In this document: positions 50,883 through 62,863 of the stretch, piece by piece | Layout: each line of letters starts with the position of its first letter | Position numbering within the stretch: position 1 is the stretch's first letter | Source of the DNA: Setaria digitata | Lineage: Eukaryota; Nematoda; Chromadorea; Rhabditida; Setariidae | Assembly (NCBI GenBank): GCA_003640385.1 | Contig: RCAB01000097.1 | Coordinates: 62,001-126,000 of the forward strand | DNA length: 64,000 nucleotides | Reading direction: 5' to 3' | Made by a program: the position numbers and the translations under genes | The notes under the pieces: generated by a model | Database searches by the model: none | What the model was told of the DNA's origin: nothing | What the model saw: only the letters and a program-made list of their open reading frames with translations

Positions 50883-53202
50883 CTTGAAGGCAATAGTCTC
50901 TGCTACTTTATTGCGATTTTTTTTACAGCTTACGTATGATGCTTAGTTTAAAACAAGGTTGAAGTTAAGTCAAATTCAGAGGTGAATAGAAAATAGAAAA
51001 ATTTTTACCATTATCAAGATTTGGTTGCCTGTTTGTCCATTTAATTGACATGATTACGTTCCTTGTTAGGAAATGACAAGCTGACTGATTTAAACTTGTG
51101 CCGTGTATTTTCAATTCCTGGTTTGAAATTTTCTTTTTTCTAATTTTAGGCAGCGTTTACTTCATCATCACAAACGGTACAGTATAATTTGGCAAAATTA
51201 TGTTCGTTTCTATGTCGTGATTTGCATACTTTCCAAGATGATATGATTGGTAGCTTATTATGCTTTCACGAGGAACAGAGATCCAATCTCAGTGATCAGC
51301 AACGAAAGAACCTTTTATTGTTTTTTGCCGAAATTTATGAAAAATTGGAATCAGTGGGTTGATTTTCGATTGTAATTATAATCCCGAAGTTTTCACGAAT
51401 TTTTTTTTTTTGATAAATTATATGCTTTTAACATTTGCTTCTTCATTTTTTTTAACCTTTTAATCAGCAAATCGATTGGTCTTTTCTTAGCATCTAGATT
51501 TTTGATTTTTACAACTTGGTCTGAATTTAATAGTTTCGTTTACTTCTAACAGTTGCTGCTGATTTTTTTATTAATTTTTCGAATAATATTTACTAGCCAT
51601 TTTTGTCCAATTTTTTCGCAATTTCTCCTGACGGAATGGAGAAGTATGCACATTTACAAGTGGAAATTTTTTGAAACATTGTAGAAAACATGCTTTCATA
51701 AGTTTAATTCTAATTCCAGAAAAAAAGCTCACAAATGCAAGCTTTTGAGAACGCATTACTGGAGCAAATAAAAGAAGTCTTATTGCCTGATCGTTTGGAT
51801 GATTCAAAAGTTAAAGTGGTAGTAGAAGTGCTTAAAGTAATTTTTAACTGCAATTTTTTAACTGTATAGATTGTAAATTATATCATAAATTAACCATATG
51901 AAATTTTTAATTATGTAATTGTCCATAAAATATTTTGCAAAATTTTCAGGATTTGAATCTGTGAGAAATTGAGTAAGGTCAACACTTCCAAATAGTTTTT
52001 TTGCAGCTCACTGGTCGGTATTTGGACACCGATGAAGGCACTTCGAAAATTAATGAGCTTCTTACCCAACTAAACGCCATTGCTAAAGCACATCCGGCCA
52101 TCAGCGAGTGAGGATTGATGTTGTCCATGTTTTTTTAATTCTTATTATATACCTAAGATATAAGATGTGATTTATGTTTTACGAAACTTTATTAGTGAGA
52201 TCTGTTTATTATTATTACTATAACTTGATTTAAGATGTGTCAGTGATTGGGAGGAAAAGTGAGATGTTTGATAATATCATATAGGGTGATATCACTTTTT
52301 ATATAAGGCAGCTGGATTTCTAACCAAGGAACTGCTTTCTTTCATATGTTGGAAGCAATTCTAAGATTGTCATTAGCTAAGAACTTCCACGCCTAAGCGA
52401 TCATGGAATATTGTGGTTTTCAGTTCCGTGAAGGAACGAATATTGAGTTTAAACACATGGCGTGAGAATAAATGGGATGCAAGGAACTTTCTGACAAATA
52501 AAGAAGAAAAACCACCAACTGAGGTATGTAATGCTTGATATATTTATATTGACAAATCTTAGAAGAGCATTCTCATTTGACTCCACATGAAAATTCCTTC
52601 ATATTATCTTTTAAGTTTATTTGAATGTTTTAAAAAGATAAAATTAATATAAGTTTTACTGATTTCAGCAAAGTCGTAGAGAGAATGACCAGTGCTTGAC
52701 GCCGTCCTGCTCATCCAGTTTCATCATTGGCCCCGATGGTCAGCCGCTGACCGATGAGGAGCGTGCCTTCTTAGAGGAGAGTTTCCGTAAATTAGACAAT
52801 AATGACATCACCTTGGATAATGATGATGTGAGCGATGAATACGATGAATTTTTGTCAGCAGGTACAGTGAACTACAGAAGTTTTGTTAAGTTTATATTCA
52901 TGTAAGGTTTCGCTTCCCAACATTTTTGAGTATCAAGTAAAAACGGACCTCAGGAGTGTAGCCGAAATGGAAAAATATGCTACTATACTTTAGCCTCATT
53001 ATGAAACTGTTTAGTTTTGTACTGAGACAACGTGTAGACAGAAAATAAACTTTTCATTTTAGTCGCCAATGAAGAAGCAAAAAAACGTGTAGCGGAAATG
53101 GAGGTGGCTGAAATAGAAAAGCAAATGGCAAAAACCAATATAGATGGACCATGTCGGGGTGAAATCACTCCAACGGAAAATGGCAAAGGGATGGCAACAT
53201 AA
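46173..53202 (+). CDS. PAIP1: PAIP1-like poly(A)-binding-protein-interacting translation factor, 508 aa
   Basis: Adaptor that binds poly(A)-binding protein and resembles the eIF4G middle domain, stimulating translation in animals. Exons in phase: 46173-46320, 47019-47134, 47451-47531, 49981-50169, 50563-50700, 51150-51353, 51720-51836, 52007-52107, 52424-52523, 52669-52861, 53063-53202 (TAA). Total 1527 nt. The N-terminus is Ser/Asn/Gln/Pro/Tyr-rich and low complexity, and contains FQLNPNAPPFHP (74-85), matching the PAM2 consensus (LNxxAxxFxP) that binds the MLLE domain of PABP. A helical MIF4G domain spans about 165-375 (EQLILEPGEFETW, YNLAKLCSFLCRDL, LLLFFAEIYEKLE, EVLKLTGRYL). After it come IIGPDGQPLTDEERAFLEE, as in the PAIP1 C-terminal part, and an acidic DDVSDEYDEFL. 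Intron 3 is 2.45 kb and contains a CAG-rich stretch and a GC-richer island. An acceptor (TTTCTCAG) lies 9 nt before the ATG. Confidence 0.88.
48580..48660. repeat. CAG-rich tract and 10-bp tandem repeat in PAIP1-like intron 3
   Basis: GCAGCAGCAGCAACAGCAG at about 48583-48601 is followed by two perfect copies of GAGCTGAGCC (48632-48641, 48642-48651) and a partial third. They lie in the middle of a 2.45-kb intron, within a region (about 48200-48900) of higher G+C. Possibly an internal promoter or an alternative exon; no exon model closes in phase that I can support. Confidence 0.5.
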
Positions 53203-54881
53203 AGAGGGGATGAGGGAAGATTAATGATCAGATCATATCAAAAAATTTTACTGGGTAATAGGTGAGTTCTATGACATTGAGTTCTAGTTCCTTCAAAATT
53301 TTCGAAATTTGAGTACCGTCATTAAATTAGGGTTAGTAGAGATAGTGTTGCCTGGTTTCGGTTGGAGTGGTTTTTTTTGCGACTCTTCCATATTGTTCGA
53401 TTTCTTGTAAAAAAAAAAAAAAAAGAAGAGATTTTTTCGAATAACTAACTGGCTTTAAAAAACAAGCAAGTATGTACATTGGCCAATTTTTACTTTTCCC
53501 ACATTCATTTGTTTTTTACAATAGGAAGTACCCGCTTGTCTTCTGAAAAAGGCTGTAAGGTGTTTCTAGGCGAAGTTTTAGTCTTAACAGATTTGGTACG
53601 TTGGTAACCAAGTTATTTTAAAGGTGTAGGCTTTTGATATTATTTCCCATTATATCACAATGTACGAGTTCCATGTTGCGAGTGTTATAGTGTCGACGGT
53701 AGATGATGCCATCGGCTTCTCTTCCGAAATTCCTTGGGCGCAATGACTTTTTACGTTCTGATTAAAAGCATAAACATGAAGCGCATGGAGCAGTAAAAGA
53801 ATGAATACCTAAATATTTCATTTAGGAGAAACGTAATTTTATTTGTCGGGCGGTATACTTTTATTGGTTACTCTAATGCATAAGGAAGGCTTCAGTTAGG
53901 CAAGCAGGACTGATGTACACTCGTGTAGTAAGTAGTTATACAGATTTACCAATATATGTTCATGAATTTATCGAAGAGAGTCGCCTATTGTGAAGAATAA
54001 TTTCAGAGCTCCAAGAACAGTGCTTAGTGATTTACTGACAGTAAACTGCCAATAAATGATATCCCCAACTTAGTGTAAGATAAATGATTTTTCCTCAAAT
54101 TCTCTTTGTTTTTGTGTAGGTAGTTGCTTCTCAAATCAGTTTTTTGCTATGTACATATTGGTACTTATTAGCGGAAAAGGATGGGAAGTGTTCAGTACCT
54201 CGTGTGGTGTCGCATACATCACGTAATGTTTTCTTTTCACTTCACTTTTCTCGGTTCTCATAAAAAAGATAGCTTTGAAAGTTATTATCCTTTCCTGTAT
54301 TACGTTTTGTACGTGAACGCAAAACACGGTATGACTGTGTAACTTTTTGATCCTCCAAATCTCTTTACATTCAGTTGCACTTTTTTCAGAGGTTTCATTT
54401 TTTTTTTTTTATTTTCTTTGTCTAATTTATGTACATCTGTTGTGAATAAATTATGGTTGCACAGTAAGTTCTCCCGCATATTAACATTTCTCTACGTCCA
54501 GAACATATTAGATTACCACCCAATATTATGCTACTTTTTTTTTGAATGTTTGGTGGAAAGAATTTTAAATTGATCTGTAATGAATTCTACACTACTCTAA
54601 ATTAAGAGACATTTGGTTAGTTACAACTTGCCTAATATTTCGAGCAATTAATTGAAGTAATCGTTACTTGGAAGGGCTGCTCTTGCCTTTCGGGGCATTA
54701 GTGATAATAAACTGAACTGTTAAAACATGAATCCTTGCCTGGCATGAATTATCACAATTTCGTTCCGGTGGGTATTTGTGCATTCCCAAACTCCATGTGC
54801 AATTTCCCTTCATATTAATTGGAAAAATTAGACGGATGGTGTGTCTAACTTTAGTTACTTAGGTGGAACAAATTTTCATTT
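53203..54881. other. Convergent intergenic region (3' flanks)
   Basis: 3' flanks of the PAIP1-like gene (plus) and MOG-6 (minus). On the plus strand AATAAA occurs near 54051 and at 54445-54450, so the PAIP1-like 3'UTR may exceed 800 nt. No coding exon seen on either strand. Confidence 0.5.
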
Positions 54882-57800
54882 TTACCAGGATGAAAAATCG
54901 CTAAAAACCTGATTTGGCATAACAGTCTTTTTAGCAGCACAAAACTGTACGGCATCATTTGCTGCTCGCTTCGCCACGGCAGCTACTTCCGGTAAATTTA
55001 TGTACTTTCCAACACCAGTACCATATTTCTTCGGTTTTGGAATTTGCGTTACTGCAGTTGCCGGACTTGAAACTGCTTCTGGAAATGAATGTTATGACTT
55101 GCCACTTTACTCTCTTGAGTTCCGTTTGGAAAAAACCACCAAAGCATGTTACTAACATATCGACTAACCCCTCTGCAGAGATCCCAAAAATTTCTTTAAA
55201 CTGGGATAAGCCAAATTCTCACCACTTTTATTGGCTTTTGCTAAACGAATATTTTCCCTTTCTTTCTCCATAATCACTTCAGCTTCCTCAAATGGATCAA
55301 CAAAAATTTCTGCATTGAGGAAAACCACATCTTTCTGAAACGAATAACAAATTCGGAGCTTGTATACTGCTCAGATAATCAGTATGCTTAAAGCCAAGAT
55401 TTAAAACTTGCTATTGGTCGGTTTTTTTCATCTGTTTCTATTTTCTCAATAGTGTTCAGTGTTCCAGTACCACCAACAACTCGTCCGAAAATGGTATGTT
55501 TGCCATCCAGGTAATTGCACGATCGAAAAGTAATAAAGCTGAAATAAGGCGGACTACGAATAACTGTTGGATTTGGAGTACTGGGTTAGATAATTAACAA
55601 TGTGAGAAATATTCCAGAAAACTTTATATATTTCCATAATGCTTACAACTGTGACTTATTGGTATCTGTGCCATGATTTGCCATACTCAATACACCACGT
55701 TGATCATGACTGAATGAAGGTAAAATTTCATCTTTGAAAGGCTTTCCCCAAATAGAATCGCCTCCTTTACCGGTACCTGTGGGATCTCCTCCTTGCATCT
55801 GAACGTTACAAGAATTCGAGTATTTCCGTACACACATTAAATATATCTACTTTACTAGTAATGAATCCAATTCTAATAAATCTAATGATAAATTGACAAA
55901 AAATCTTGAAATTTTACCATAAAATTCCGGATGACCCGATGAAATCTCGTACTGTTGTAGTAACCGTTTTTGCAATGCGTGATAAAATTTTCACAAGCTC
56001 TTGGTGCTTCTTTGCAATATAATTCAAGATTTATAGCCCCAAAGTTGGTTACGATCCTTGCATAGCCATTCTTTTTTACCCTTTTATATCTGAAGTGATG
56101 AAGTGATACCTATGCAATACGAAATGGTGCAGCTGAGAAGAATGTTAGTATTCAAAAAATAAATAAAAATAAAAATGTTAAACTTTTTTAGTTGACTCGG
56201 GTCCCGAAACTTGTCATTGTTCTAAATGATATATGGAAATACTAGCATTGTAAAATTACGATAAGCTGCTCCTAATGTCAGAAAAGAGTTCAGAGAAAAA
56301 TTAACTTGACAGTTTCAGCATCCAAGACAGCTGCTTTTTGTTGGGTTACTGGTTCCATTGTTGTTGATGTCAATCCTGCAGCTACAAGGCCCTGACTATA
56401 ATGGGCAGCATTGAGTTCATCTGCTGTTTGTTCTTCTACATCTTCAATTTTCTGTAGAATAGATATTATATAAATAGAGCTGGAGCTTGGAACAAGACCA
56501 CTGAAGTCATACATATATGAAATCCCAAAACAAAAGAAAAAACTTCCCAATCACTTTAATTCAATTTTCTAACCACTAGCATTTCCTGATTGTGTAGTGT
56601 ATTACTATCAATTTCGAAAAGTTAATCAATCTTACTGCTGGAACATATTCCTTCGCTAGTTTTTCTAAAATCTCTTTAGTTTCGTTATTCATTTGTCGGA
56701 TGTAAAATTTCGGGTCTTCCATAGCCTTCTTTTCAGCTTCAATTTCTGATTTAGTCTTTAAATCCAGTTTCACATGATGAAATTGCTCAATGTTGAACTT
56801 TTCCAAATGGTTCGGGTCCTGAAAGGAATTATAACTGTTCTATATGTATACCGATATTATAAGGAGGAACGTGAATACAGATGATTTCATTACATTATTT
56901 GGAGTTCCTTCTCAATTTGAGCAATTTGAACATTCTTTAGACTTTACAGCAATCCAAATTATTCATGAAAGTAATGACTTGAAAGATATATAAGATATGC
57001 CTGTAAAGTGATGATATCTTTTCGCTGAAATTGTTCATCGGTGAGAAGATCTCTTAAATGTCCAGGCTTCAAATTCAGTTCTTCAACAGCTTCAAGTGCA
57101 TATACATTTCCCGTTTGACGAATGGCCACAACATGACTCGTCGGCGTGAAAACACGAAACGTAACAGGACATCGAAAATTACCTGGAATATAAATCAATT
57201 TCCTTCATTTAGAACAATGAAATGACCTCAGCAGAATGCAGTCTACTTAATTCCCCCATTTCTTTTCTCTTTTCTTCTGATCAGGTCGTTCCTGATTCGA
57301 AATTTTCCTAAACATGGAGAAAACATAGTCGAAGTCTCAATAATAACCAATCGAATGAGTATTAAAATTAAAATAACTGCCTGTTGATATGCGGTCTAAA
57401 AAAGACTATTTTAATTCTCAAGTAATCACTGTTACGGTAAGAACTTTCACCATCGCTATCTTTGTCGAATTTCAGATGAATTAATTCTTTTGCTGTCATT
57501 TTCTTCCCAGTCACTGGATTTACACCAAACCTTTTTAAATATGGAATAATTTGCCTGAAAAAAAACATCATTGTTTTTTTTTCTTTATTAATCCTTTTTT
57601 AAGAGAAGTCGAAAACTGGATTATCGAAGCAATTACATGCAAATAAAAATCCTTATGCATACGTTAAATCAAAAATAATTCCATCTTGCGAACAAACGGG
57701 ATCTTCAAATGGTCGTAGAGATAGTGCACAATGTGTGATTGGTAGACGTTTGAATAAGGCACGTTGCATGCGCCTTCCAGTATCTGTAAATCATGTTACA

Positions 57801-58378
57801 GGAATGCCGAAACATTTATATAAAAAACTGTAACCTTAGATTAAATTTCAAAACCCAAAACATTGAATATCAATATAAAAGTCCCAATTAAAAAAAAAAA
57901 AAAAGAAAGAAACAAGCCATCTTAAGCTTAATTGACTGATGAAAAAATTTACCATCTTTATGTCCGCCATAAGTTTCTTTCCATTCGGTTGTTGTCAAAT
58001 ATCTGGAAAAACAAGTAAGCAAATAAATGGATAATTCTAGAAATAGAAGAAAAAATAATAAGCGAATGAAATGGAACATATCTAGGAATAAAAGACGAAA
58101 TTTTATTAACTGAAGAACTGTACTATTTTCTCAGCTTTGCGTCTTTTTCATTTTCTACATTGATGTTTTGTACTCTTTCTGACAAGAATCTAAGGGTTTC
58201 TCAACTTCGAAATATACAACGTAAGTTTAAAAATAATATAACAGTAATGTAATGTAATGAGTGAGAAACCGGAGAAAAATGCTGCAGCTTCCTTGCAAAT
58301 CGTTAATTTTAAGCACAGCTGAAGAAAAGATTGGGAAACAACTTACAGTTTATCCTTTTGATGTTGCTTCTTTCCCAT
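54882..58378 (-). CDS. mog-6: U-box cyclophilin splicing factor MOG-6/PPIL2 (CYN-4), 525 aa
   Basis: Spliceosome-associated cyclophilin with an N-terminal U-box (ubiquitin-ligase-type fold). The C. elegans member (mog-6/cyn-4) acts in the germline sperm-to-oocyte switch. Exons in phase: 58378-58347, 58002-57953, 57783-57663, 57554-57451, 57182-57001, 56818-56636, 56451-56306, 56089-55918, 55798-55647, 55538-55412, 55334-55223, 55078-54882. Total 1578 nt. It starts [18 protein letters not shown], as the family does. The U-box (about 40-105) contains [18 protein letters not shown]. The next region has [14 protein letters not shown] and LLTDEQF. The cyclophilin domain (about 279-440) has FHRVIRNFM (322-330, Arg324), [16 protein letters not shown] and [21 protein letters not shown] written in two exons. 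The cyclophilin-A pocket Trp is Tyr here, as in PPIL2. The C-terminus ends FSDFSSW, the family signature. Introns after exons 5 and 10 start with GC. An acceptor (TTTTTCTCAG) lies 46 nt before the ATG. Confidence 0.96.
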
Positions 58379-58424
58379 ATCGAAAAAGTCTTACAGCAGT
58401 AAATTTAATTCGGACAACCGAAAT

Positions 58425-59981
58425 CTGAGAAAAAATTAAATTTTTGATTGCAAAAATTAATAAGTGTATCAGTACACCATTATTAGTACGGCTATCTTCC
58501 AGTCCACAAAATTCTACCGTTCCTAAACTTGACTTATCATCAACTAAACCGGAATTTCCCAAAGTTCCTGAGTAAAAGGGAATCGAATCTGGCATCTCCC
58601 TCCTCACACCATAAAATATCTGCATCCCTGACGCCGAATCAAAAATCGCGGCTAACAACAGCTCTGATGGAGCTCTCTATGCAACTCTTGTCCACAGCAG
58701 ATTTTCCAGCGAAGTTTTAATGTTTTATAGAATCGAATGTGTACGAAATAATAACTATTACCGAAGTGAACTTGCACTAATTTGCAACTAAATATGGAAA
58801 ACATTAAGATTTGACAATATGTTCTAGTATAAGTTTTCAAACACACTTAATGTGCCTTCATTGTTTAGTCCTTAATTAAAATGTCATATTTTGCTGACTC
58901 AAATTAGTTCTGTATTTCATGAATTACTGCATGTGCTAAGTTTCCTAATAATGTCATCCATTTGATTAGTTCAAATTAATCTTCTATGCTTTCCAGAAGA
59001 ATTAGCTCAATCTGGTAATCCTGTCCAATCAATCATATTTACACTCCTTCGGATATGTTTGAACGGTTTTTGTGTCACTTCTTGATTCTGTTAAAATAAC
59101 TTATCTCAGGTATTCAAAACAAAAGTTTGGGAAACTGCTTCTGTTATCAAATTGCAACGCTAACGAGTTAATTTGAAGTTAATTGATTAATACGTCAAGT
59201 AATACGCAGGTGCTTTTATGAGGTACATACGATTCTGCAATCAGTTATATTCTCAAGATATCAGTCTTGATGATAGTTCGGAGAAGATTAAGATTGAATT
59301 GAATGTCTTCTAGTTCTTGGTGGTCTCAATTAGGAAATTATTTAAAAAAAAAAAAAAAAAAAAAAAAAACTTCTTAAGATAACCACAATACTAATCCATA
59401 TCACATAAAGATTAACTGATAATAAATTTCATGATCTATTAGTACACAATGCATAAATCGATTACGATAATGCAGAAAAAGTTTTCTTAGTTGCGATATT
59501 CAAATTTTGAGAATTCGAGAAAGGCGTTGAGACGTGAATGTCAAAGTGATGGTGATGATGATGAGGAGCAGACTCCGGGAGCACTCGGGGAGATGTCGCG
59601 GTGCTACGAAAGACAAAAGAAGCAATATTATATTTTTAACATATCACTTTTTCTTAGCACTGAAAATGCATGAAAAATCGACGATAAAACTTATCAAATA
59701 TCATCACAATAACAATCGTGTTGTTTTTCAAGAGTTTGACTTGTGTAGTGTTGGATAGAATTGAGCTTTCCATTCTTGAAACTTTTTCTGCAAATCATTT
59801 ATTTCAAAAAAAAAAAAAAATTATTGCAGACAGTCAAGTGATCAAAATCAGTGTTTCACATTCCATAAAATTTATGAAATGTCAAATCGAATTAGCACAA
59901 GTGCTAAAAAATTTTAGGCCAGTAGCCAGTGGCATTAATTGATACTTTCTGTGCTGCAATACTAAATGACTTCATTTTAAA
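58425..59981. other. Intergenic between MOG-6 and the espin-like gene
   Basis: 1.6 kb, too long for a typical nematode operon spacer. It holds poly-A runs (59342-59370, 59807-59820) and no supported exon. The 102-codon minus frame at 58350-58658 overlaps the MOG-6 first exon in another frame and is not a gene. Confidence 0.55.
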
Positions 59982-62862
59982 TTACTCATAAAATTTTACT
60001 CGAAGTTCCTCTTCTTTTCTTTGCGCATCTTCCCTGGCAATCTTTTGGGCCAATATTTGCCTTCGCCATTTTGGCAACGGTTCTGTTGTTCCATTGATGA
60101 ATTGTGGCACTAGGCTAATATATTTATCAAGTGTACATGCACTTCTTGCCTCTTCGATGTCAATTTCTAGCTGTAATTCAAAAGACAAGCAACAAAGAAA
60201 GGAGAATTGAAGTTTTGAAAATTAATTCAACAGTTGTAAGAATTTGAAAACCTTTTAATTTTTGAAAATTTGAAAACCAGTACAACTGATTTCTCATGGA
60301 TGCGTCTTTTTCCCTTAATTCTTTTCCCTCGAAGCGAATTGAAAATTGTTGAATGTGATCTTATTCCTATAGTTTTTTTAACTTCCCAGTTCTTACAATA
60401 CGAGAATTTGCTTGAAATTTGTGAGGTTTGAATTTCTGAAAATGAAGAAACTTTAAAAATTTCTACAAAAATAACAAATGAAAGCAATTATTAATTAACA
60501 AACCAATTTCTGCTGTTCAACAATTAAATCCTTTTGTTTTTGCTTGTAATCCTTCAGTGACATCATACCTTTTGGCAACTGCTTTAGTTCTGAAGACATT
60601 TTTGGCAAATTTCATTATAATAAATTTGTAACTCTTTTTTCAAAAGTGAATAAAAATTCCAGTAGAAGTAGCAAGAATCTCAGTTCATGCAAAATCAGTT
60701 CTAAGAATTACGACTGAAATTAACTGAAAACTTATAACCTACTAAGACCGATTGGATTAGAAATCCACCGAGATCGATCGCCTACCGGAACCTAACATGC
60801 ATCTCTTTTACCTTCTTGTTCTTGCTCGACAACTAATTAAACATAAGAACAATTATCACTTGTCTTACGCTGCATTGAAGAATGTTTGGGAAGCAACCTT
60901 GGATTAGTTGATCGTTGAGTTGATCACTTATCGAAATGGTCGTTTTCATTCTGTTCGATTTAATTTCATACTCTCTTTCATTATCTTTACTTTTATAAGC
61001 ACTTCGCACAATATCTGTAAGTTATTCAAATTGAAATTTTAACTAATGCTTAAAAATTTCTAATTTAAATTAAAATGATAAAATTATCTCATAAGAAGAA
61101 TGAAATGTTCCCACCCTTTCGATTCTCTTTAATTTACACTTCCTAAGATAACTGTACAATGTGACAGTATAGAAATGATTCAAGAAGTTTCATAGTTGAT
61201 GAAATTTTTTTTTACCATATTCACGAATGGAGAACTTTGGACTATCCGAAAGGTTGCCGGATGCAGGTTTCTAAAAGGAAATCAATTAAATTTTTTTATT
61301 TACTTCTTTGATCACTGAGTTAGTCGATTACCTGTCGAAAGGATAACAGTGACTGAAAACTGCAGCAATATGTCAAATTACAAATATAAAAAATAAATTT
61401 ATAATAGGTGATTTCAAGTAACAAATATTCTTTCAAAATAGCCAACGGTTGTTACTCCTCTTTGTAGCAGTAATCAATGAGCAACCAATAATTTTTTTAC
61501 AGTTCTACCTTTTTCTTTTTTTTTTTTTTTCATTTTGTTTTGTTCATTGAATTAGTATTCTAAAGATAATTTATACAAAAATTCAAATTCCACGAACAAT
61601 TGAAGAACTTATTGGAACATTTAAAACTTCTGCTACTTGGAATATTAACATTGCTACAAAAAGAGAATCACCTGTGAATGAAGCTGCATTTCTCGAACTG
61701 ACGACATCTGTTCGTCGCTTTCTAATGCATTATCTAAATCATCCAAAATTTCTTTTACAATTCCATCAGCGTTACGTCGTTGACGAGTACTGTCTAAAAT
61801 TACACTAAGATAACTCTTCTTTACAGTTTTCACTTGCTTAAAAAATTGATAGAATTTTTCACACACAAAAAAAGAAAATATTCTTCATCTGTGTGTGCAA
61901 CATAAAATACTAAAGGGTAAATAAATACTAGTCAGATAAGAAATAAATCAGCTTATTAGAACTTATTGCAGGAGTAAGAAGATGTTGGAAAATTGCATTG
62001 CTACATCATTTATGGATAATCTGTGCAGTGAGGGAAAAGAGTTGTTTCTGCTCTTCCTTCCGTAATTAGTTAATTAACAATGCGTTAAAAAGAGAAATAA
62101 ATAGTAACTTTTGCTTTGTTCATCATCTGCTAACGATTGTTGCTGAATGATTGCTTCGGTCATTTTTCTTTGCCTTTCCTCCATCGTACTGTTCGATTGT
62201 ATTCTGTTAGAACTGTTGCATTTTGCTGATTTGGAATGTTGAATTTTTAGTTCATTTATTGCAATTTGAAATGAACTAGCCCCAAATTTTGATGAAGAAT
62301 TGACGGATGTTGAAATATCCTCGTTTTCGGGAATTTTTGAATCTTCCGATTGTATCGAAGAATTTGATAGTTTCAGCTCAACTGATGCGTTTTTTGTGGC
62401 TGTATTCAGAATATCTGCAGATAACAGCTCCGACCTATTTGATTTAGACTTCGTTCCGGGAGTTCCTATAGCCTTCACTGGTGGATTATGAACTCGAGAC
62501 ATTTGAGTTTTTTGCTCTCGAAATAAGTTCTGTTGCCCCTTACCATTAGCCGTTACCTTCTTTAGGTCAACAGTCTTCGAGCATTGCTGATATGACCTTA
62601 TAGATTGACTTAATTTGTTCACTTCGTTGGTTACGATCACAGTTGGGAAACAAGAAGACAAAGATAAGTTTTTGGCGACAGGACTGGTTGAAGTTGAATT
62701 TCTGGACTGTTGTTGGCTTCTCTCTTCAGGCCGACTTAATCCGGCTCGACTGGTTGTACCACTTTTATAACCAGAACCATAATGTAGCAAGGATGGATTT
62801 TCACGGATGGTTTTCGATCGCTGGGTTGGGAAAACGAGTGTCCCAAGGGAACGATCTTGCAT
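59982..62862 (-). CDS. Espin-like protein with a C-terminal actin-bundling-type module, 408 aa (maybe 5'-incomplete)
   Basis: Exons in phase: 62862-62109, 61793-61672, a 21-nt microexon 61352-61332, 61270-61216, 60589-60504, 60170-59982 (TAA). Total 1227 nt. The first 250 residues are Ser/Thr/Asn/Lys-rich, low complexity and probably disordered. They are followed by a short charged helical region (GIVKEILDDLDNALESDEQM). The C-terminal 110 residues are a predicted helix: LPKGMMSLKDYKQKQKDLI, then EPLPKWRRQILAQKIARED and QRKEEELR. The P.WRRQ.L..K...E....KEEE pattern is like the actin-bundling module of espin/forked proteins, and to a lesser degree other WKR..L-motif actin or PP1 binders. No ankyrin repeats, SH3-binding or WH2 sequence is visible here. 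An acceptor (TTTTTATAG) lies immediately before the ATG, so this is either a trans-spliced start or an internal exon of a longer gene extending right. Function is inferred from the C-terminal motif only. Confidence 0.6.
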
Positions 62863-62863
62863 C

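Noticed and set aside
56957..57001. Read-through past MOG-6 exon 5 to a later GT donor
   Set aside because: It would add residues absent from the family and shift the phase of the next exon. The GC donor fits exactly.
58350..58658. 102-codon minus-strand frame overlapping the MOG-6 start
   Set aside because: It is in another frame from the MOG-6 first exon, without domain or splice evidence.
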